Shown here: positions 4,004-7,563 of the stretch, piece after piece
Layout: each line of letters opens with the position of its first letter
Position numbering within the stretch: the first letter of the stretch is position 1
From: Planctomycetota bacterium
GTDB taxonomy: Bacteria; Planctomycetota; Planctomycetia; Pirellulales; UBA1268
Direction of reading: 5' to 3'
DNA: 7,563 nucleotides
Assembly: GCA_003670825.1 (NCBI GenBank)
Contig: QWQL01000187.1
Span: 1-7,563, forward strand
Notes under the pieces: generated by a model
The model's database searches: none
What the model was told of the DNA's origin: nothing
The model's input: the letters and a program-made list of their open reading frames with translations, nothing else
Translations under genes and position numbers: made by a program

Positions 4004-6541
4004 ATGATGTCTCCCCACCGGTCGAACTTCTATCAACGGCATAGCGTTGGGATCATGGCGATCCTGGTGTTTCTGCTTCCGATGGTGGTGGTCGGGGCGA
4101 TCAAGGCCAAGGCGAACAACCGCAACGACGTCAAAGGCTGGCTCCCGGCCGACTACCCAGAAACCAGGACCTACCGGTTTTTCAGGCAGAATTTCCAGGG
4201 CGAGGAGTTCATCCTCGTCAGCTGGGAAGGCTGCACCATGGGCGACCCGCGGCTGGAGATGCTCGCCCGAAAACTGCTACCGCCCCCCGAGGAGGCGTCG
4301 CGGATCGAGCGGCCGCTGTACTTCAAAACGGCCCAAACGGGCCCGCGGGCCGTCGAGCGGATGGGCCAGGATCCCCTGAACCTCGACCGCGAGGAGTCGT
4401 TCTCCCGGCTGACCGGGGCGCTGATCGGCCCGCCCCCGCCGGGGGTCGAGGCGGGCTCGGCCGCGGACGACCTCGACCAGCGGAAAACCTGCCTGGTGCT
4501 CACCCTGGCCGACGTGGCCCGGGCGAACCTCCACGGGGCGATCGACGAGATCCGAAAGGTCGCCACGACCGAGTGCGGCATCCCCGACAAGGCCATCCAT
4601 CTGGGGGGGCCTCCGGTCGACAACGTGTCGATCGACAAGGCCGGCCAGACGAGCGTCACGATCCTGTTTGGCCTGTCGCTGGTGGTCGGCTTCTTCGTCA
4701 GCTGGTTCAGCCTCAAGAGCAAGACCCTGGTGGCGATGGTGATCGCTTCGGGTGTCTACAGCATGTTCGCCAGCCTCGCGGTGGTCTGGTACTCGGGCTA
4801 CCCGGTCGACGCGATCCTGCTCACGATGCCGTCGCTGGTCTACGTGGCGACGACCTCGGGGGCGATCCACCTGGCCAACTACTATCGCGATCAGTTTGCC
4901 GAGACCGGCATTCAGGAGGGAGCCGCGGGGCGTGCGGTGCACCACGCGCTGCTGCCGCTTTCGCTGGCCACGGGCACCACGGCGGTGGGCCTCGCCACGC
5001 TCGCCGTGAGTGAGCTGGTGCCGATCAGGATGTTCGGCATCTTTTCCGCCATCGGCGTGGTGGTCAGTTTCGTGATCCTCGTGACCTTCATGCCGGCAGC
5101 GCTCGAGCTGTGCCCGCCGAAGCTTCGGATCGGCAAACTGGCGGAAGGCGAGCAAGGGGCCGGATGGCAGCCGGTCGAGTCGAGCCGCTGGTGGGCCGCC
5201 GGCGAGTGGATCACGCGGCATCATGCCCTGGCAACCGCCGCCTGCCTGCTGCTGATGGCCGCGGTCGGCTACGGGATGACCCGCGTCGAGAGCAGCGTGC
5301 AACTCATGAGGCTGTTCTCCCGCAACGCCCAGATCCGCACCGACTATGCCTGGCTCGAGAAGCATCTCGGGCCGCTGGTACCGATGGAAATCCTCGTGCG
5401 CATCGAGAAGGATTGCCCGCTCACCTTCCTGGAGCGGATGGAACTGGTCGGCGAGATCCAGCAGGAAATCGGTGTTCTCGATGCGGTGGGCAGTTCGCTC
5501 TCGACCGTCACCTTCGGCCGCAGCCTCGACATGGGCTCGGGGGGCGACGGCGTTGGCGGAGCCGCGGCCCGGGTCGTGGGCCTCGGGGCCCGCACCCGCC
5601 GCAGCGTGCTCAACCGTCGGCTCGTCGCCCACCGTGACGACTTCCTCGCCGGCGACTACCTGCGGGAGGCCTCCTTCACCGACGCCGACGGCAACCAGCG
5701 TTCCCAGGAACTCTGGCGGATCAGCGCCCGGGTGAGTGCCATTCAGGAAGTCGATTACGCCCTTTTCAAGGCCGACCTGCAGCAGAAGATCGATCCAGTG
5801 CTCGCTCGGCTCGACGGCGAGGGCGTGAGCGGGATCACGGTCGATTACACGGGCCTTGTGCCCTTGGTCTACAAGGCCCAGCACTCGCTGCTCGAGAATC
5901 TCAAGATTGGGTTCATCTTCGACTTCGCGATCATCGTGGTCGTGATGATCCTCCTCTGCCGCGCGACCTCCGCGGGCCTGGTGCTCCTGCTGCCCGCTGC
6001 GTTCCCCGCGGTGATGGTCTTCGGGTGCCTGGGCTGGGGCAATGCCCTGGCGAAGTGGATGCACGGCGGCAATCTGTTCATCGATATCGGCACCGTCATG
6101 GCTCCCAGCGTGGCTCTCGGCGTGACGGTCGACGACGTCGTGCACTTCATGCTCTGGTTTCGCCGCGGCATCGCCGACGGACTCGATCGCCGGCAGGCCA
6201 CGATGCTCGCCTACAAGGGCTGCGCCCGGGCGATGTACCAGAGCTGGGGCGTGATCGGCATCGGCCTCTCGGTCTTCTCACTATCGCCATTCGGACCGAC
6301 ACAGCGGTTCGGCCACATGATGCTGGCGATGCTCACCGTCGCCATGGTGGGCAACCTCGTGCTCCTGCCGGCCATGCTCTCAGGTCCGCTGGGCGCGGTG
6401 TTCGCCTGGAGCGTGCTGCGGATCGAGCGAAAGAAGGCGGCCAAGGCCGGCCGCCGCCGCGTGATCACGGATCCGGGCAGCGATGCCCTGCCGGCGCCCC
6501 ACGTGACGCCCGGCCCGGCGAAGCAGGTCGTTCATGCCTGA
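4004..6541 (+). CDS. RND superfamily, MMPL-family membrane transporter
   Basis: The 845-residue inner-membrane protein has the RND layout of two six-helix halves, each with a large extracytoplasmic domain. Membrane segments fall near 16-34, then 218-235, 241-263, 270-290, 315-335 and 343-367; then 408-425, 635-652, 657-678, 695-717, 747-763 and 772-792. The loops at about 35-217 and 426-634 are the periplasmic domains. TM10 holds GVTVDDVVHFMLWFRRG with D710 and D711, the kind of acidic pair used for proton coupling in RND proteins. The matching TM4 segment, MPSLVYVATTSGAIHLANYY, has no acidic residue. MMPL relatives export lipids or other hydrophobic molecules, and some resemble sterol-sensing-domain proteins; the substrate here cannot be told. 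There is no adjacent membrane-fusion or outer-membrane partner. A basic and proline-rich tail (about 808-845) is probably cytoplasmic. The end overlaps the next gene by 8 bases. A TTG at 3968 is an alternative start, as is the ATG at 4007. Confidence 0.88.
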   Translation: MMSPHRSNFYQRHSVGIMAILVFLLPMVVVGAIKAKANNRNDVKGWLPADYPETRTYRFFRQNFQGEEFILVSWEGCTMGDPRLEMLARKLLPPPEEASRIERPLYFKTAQTGPRAVERMGQDPLNLDREESFSRLTGALIGPPPPGVEAGSAADDLDQRKTCLVLTLADVARANLHGAIDEIRKVATTECGIPDKAIHLGGPPVDNVSIDKAGQTSVTILFGLSLVVGFFVSWFSLKSKTLVAMVIASGVYSMFASLAVVWYSGYPVDAILLTMPSLVYVATTSGAIHLANYYRDQFAETGIQEGAAGRAVHHALLPLSLATGTTAVGLATLAVSELVPIRMFGIFSAIGVVVSFVILVTFMPAALELCPPKLRIGKLAEGEQGAGWQPVESSRWWAAGEWITRHHALATAACLLLMAAVGYGMTRVESSVQLMRLFSRNAQIRTDYAWLEKHLGPLVPMEILVRIEKDCPLTFLERMELVGEIQQEIGVLDAVGSSLSTVTFGRSLDMGSGGDGVGGAAARVVGLGARTRRSVLNRRLVAHRDDFLAGDYLREASFTDADGNQRSQELWRISARVSAIQEVDYALFKADLQQKIDPVLARLDGEGVSGITVDYTGLVPLVYKAQHSLLENLKIGFIFDFAIIVVVMILLCRATSAGLVLLLPAAFPAVMVFGCLGWGNALAKWMHGGNLFIDIGTVMAPSVALGVTVDDVVHFMLWFRRGIADGLDRRQATMLAYKGCARAMYQSWGVIGIGLSVFSLSPFGPTQRFGHMMLAMLTVAMVGNLVLLPAMLSGPLGAVFAWSVLRIERKKAAKAGRRRVITDPGSDALPAPHVTPGPAKQVVHA

Positions 6542-7563
6542 GGCTTCCGAGGCGGCAGCTGCCGTGCAGGGCCTACCGACGGCGACCGTGGTGCTCAAGC
6601 CGAAGCGGGCCCGTCCGTTTTTTGGCCGCCACCCCTGGGTGCTCGATTCGGCGGTCGCGAAGGTCGAAGGCGAGCCGGCCGACGGCGACGTGGTCGACCT
6701 GGCAACGCACGACGGCCACTTCGTGGCGCGGGGCTTGTGGAACTCGCAGAGCCGGATGCGGGTGCGGCTCTATGCCTTCGATGCCAGCACCAAACTCGAT
6801 ACCGAACTCTGGCACACCCGGCTCGCCTCAGCGCTCGCGCTGCGGAAGACACTCGGCCTCGACGAACGGGCGGGGGCCACTCGGCTGGTCAATAGCGAAG
6901 GTGACGACCTCTCAGGACTGATCGTCGACCGGTACGGCGAGTACCTCGCGGTGCAGGTCACCGCGCTGGCGATGGCCGTCCGGCTCGACACGCTCTGCGA
7001 CGCGCTCGAGTCGCTCGTCGCACCCCGGGGAATCCTCCTGCGGGGCGCAGAACGGGGCCTGGCAAAACTCGAGGGCCTCTCGCTCGTCGACCGCGTCGTC
7101 CGCGGCACCGCGCCGGCCGGGGCAATCTTCGTCCACGAGCACGGCTTGAAGTTCGGCGTCGATCTCGCCGAAGGGCAGAAAACCGGCTTCTACCTCGACC
7201 AACGGGATAACCGTCAGGCGGCGGCTCGCTATGCCCGCGGTCGCCGCGTGCTCGACATGTTCTGCTATTCGGGCGGCTTCGCCGTGGCCTGCGCGGTGTC
7301 GGGCGGCGCCCGCAGCGTGCTGGCCGTCGACACCAGCGCCAAGGCGGCAGCCCTCGCCCGGGCCAACGCCGAGCTCAACGGGGCCGCCAACGTGACGGTC
7401 GAGGCAGTCGACGCCTTCGAGAAACTTGACGCCCTCACCGCCGCCGGAGAGCGATTCGGGATGGTGATCCTCGATCCCCCGAAGTTTGCCCGCAGTCGTT
7501 CCACGGTGGACGACGCCCTGCGGGCCTACCACCGCATCAACCGCGTGGCCGTGGGCCTGCTCG
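6534..7563 (+). CDS. rlmI: RlmI-type 23S rRNA (cytosine-C5) methyltransferase, partial at window end
   Basis: RlmI methylates C1962 of 23S rRNA (E. coli numbering) at carbon 5 using S-adenosylmethionine. The first 343 residues are present; the E. coli protein has about 396, so roughly the last 50-65 are missing, including the FSCS-type segment expected to hold the catalytic cysteine. A PUA-like N-terminal domain is seen at about 17-85 (VVLKPKRARPFFGRHPWVLDSA at 19-40). A central region with VNSEGDDLSGLIVDRYG (119-135) follows, then GFYLDQRDNR (218-227), the SAM-binding motif I VLDMFCYSGGFAV (239-251), AVDTS (264-268) and motif IV ILDPPKFARS (312-321), and AYHRINRVAVGLL at the edge. AGGT (6525-6528) lies 5 bases before the ATG. 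The start overlaps the transporter stop by 8 bases, suggesting coupled expression with no obvious functional link. About 16 N-terminal residues are extra compared with E. coli. Other COG1092-type methyltransferases with a different target remain possible. Confidence 0.9.
   Translation, partial: MPEASEAAAAVQGLPTATVVLKPKRARPFFGRHPWVLDSAVAKVEGEPADGDVVDLATHDGHFVARGLWNSQSRMRVRLYAFDASTKLDTELWHTRLASALALRKTLGLDERAGATRLVNSEGDDLSGLIVDRYGEYLAVQVTALAMAVRLDTLCDALESLVAPRGILLRGAERGLAKLEGLSLVDRVVRGTAPAGAIFVHEHGLKFGVDLAEGQKTGFYLDQRDNRQAAARYARGRRVLDMFCYSGGFAVACAVSGGARSVLAVDTSAKAAALARANAELNGAANVTVEAVDAFEKLDALTAAGERFGMVILDPPKFARSRSTVDDALRAYHRINRVAVGLL

Noticed and set aside
3741..4007. 88-codon plus-strand open frame from inside the CDGSH gene to the MMPL start
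   Set aside because: It starts within a confident gene in another frame and has no motif or clear ribosome site. Basic and Cys/Trp-containing content looks like intergenic noise.
4277..6145. 622-codon open frame on the minus strand opposite the MMPL gene
   Set aside because: Its translation is low-complexity, rich in His, Arg, Asp and Gly, and matches the antisense shadow of a high-GC gene. The plus-strand frame has clear domains and membrane segments.

Overview
The window looks like chromosomal DNA from a high-GC bacterium, most likely a planctomycete (Planctomycetota, Pirellulales-like). This rests on recalled family patterns rather than a search: FolK with a C-terminal kinase-like extension, a long Lgt with a GRIGCFLNGCCYG active-site segment, and an MMPL transporter with a YVATTSGAIHLANYY TM4. 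Codon third positions are strongly G/C, which creates long antisense and out-of-frame open frames that are not genes. All supported genes are on the + strand.

Region 1 (1-3111) is a compact operon. A possible promoter precedes folK (folate synthesis, with an extra C-terminal domain). folK overlaps panC (pantothenate synthetase) by one base, and panC is followed after 11 bases by lgt (lipoprotein diacylglyceryl transferase). folK and panC are neighbours in many bacteria; here panB is absent. lgt ends in a GC-rich hairpin and an 18-bp tandem repeat that carries its stop codon.

Region 2 (3112-3802) holds two small genes overlapping by ATGA: a 100-residue single-pass membrane protein of unknown function with an acidic, probably helical N-terminal part, and a 95-residue CDGSH iron-sulfur protein. 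The pairing suggests a membrane-associated Fe-S unit, but no function can be assigned.

Region 3 (3803-4003) is a 200-base intergenic gap, visibly richer in A/T than the genes. Its edge and interior carry several short hairpins and a GGAAC-TT-GTTCC inverted repeat. It probably separates two transcription units.

Region 4 (4004-7563) contains a large 12-TM RND/MMPL-family transporter and, overlapping its end by 8 bases, an RlmI-type 23S rRNA cytosine methyltransferase that runs off the window.

Most of the window is housekeeping. I found no mobile element, CRISPR array, tRNA, rRNA or defence system. The points most worth a second look are the FolK fusion with a lost P-loop lysine, the substituted Lgt active site, the tandem repeat at the lgt end, and the translationally coupled membrane protein/CDGSH pair.
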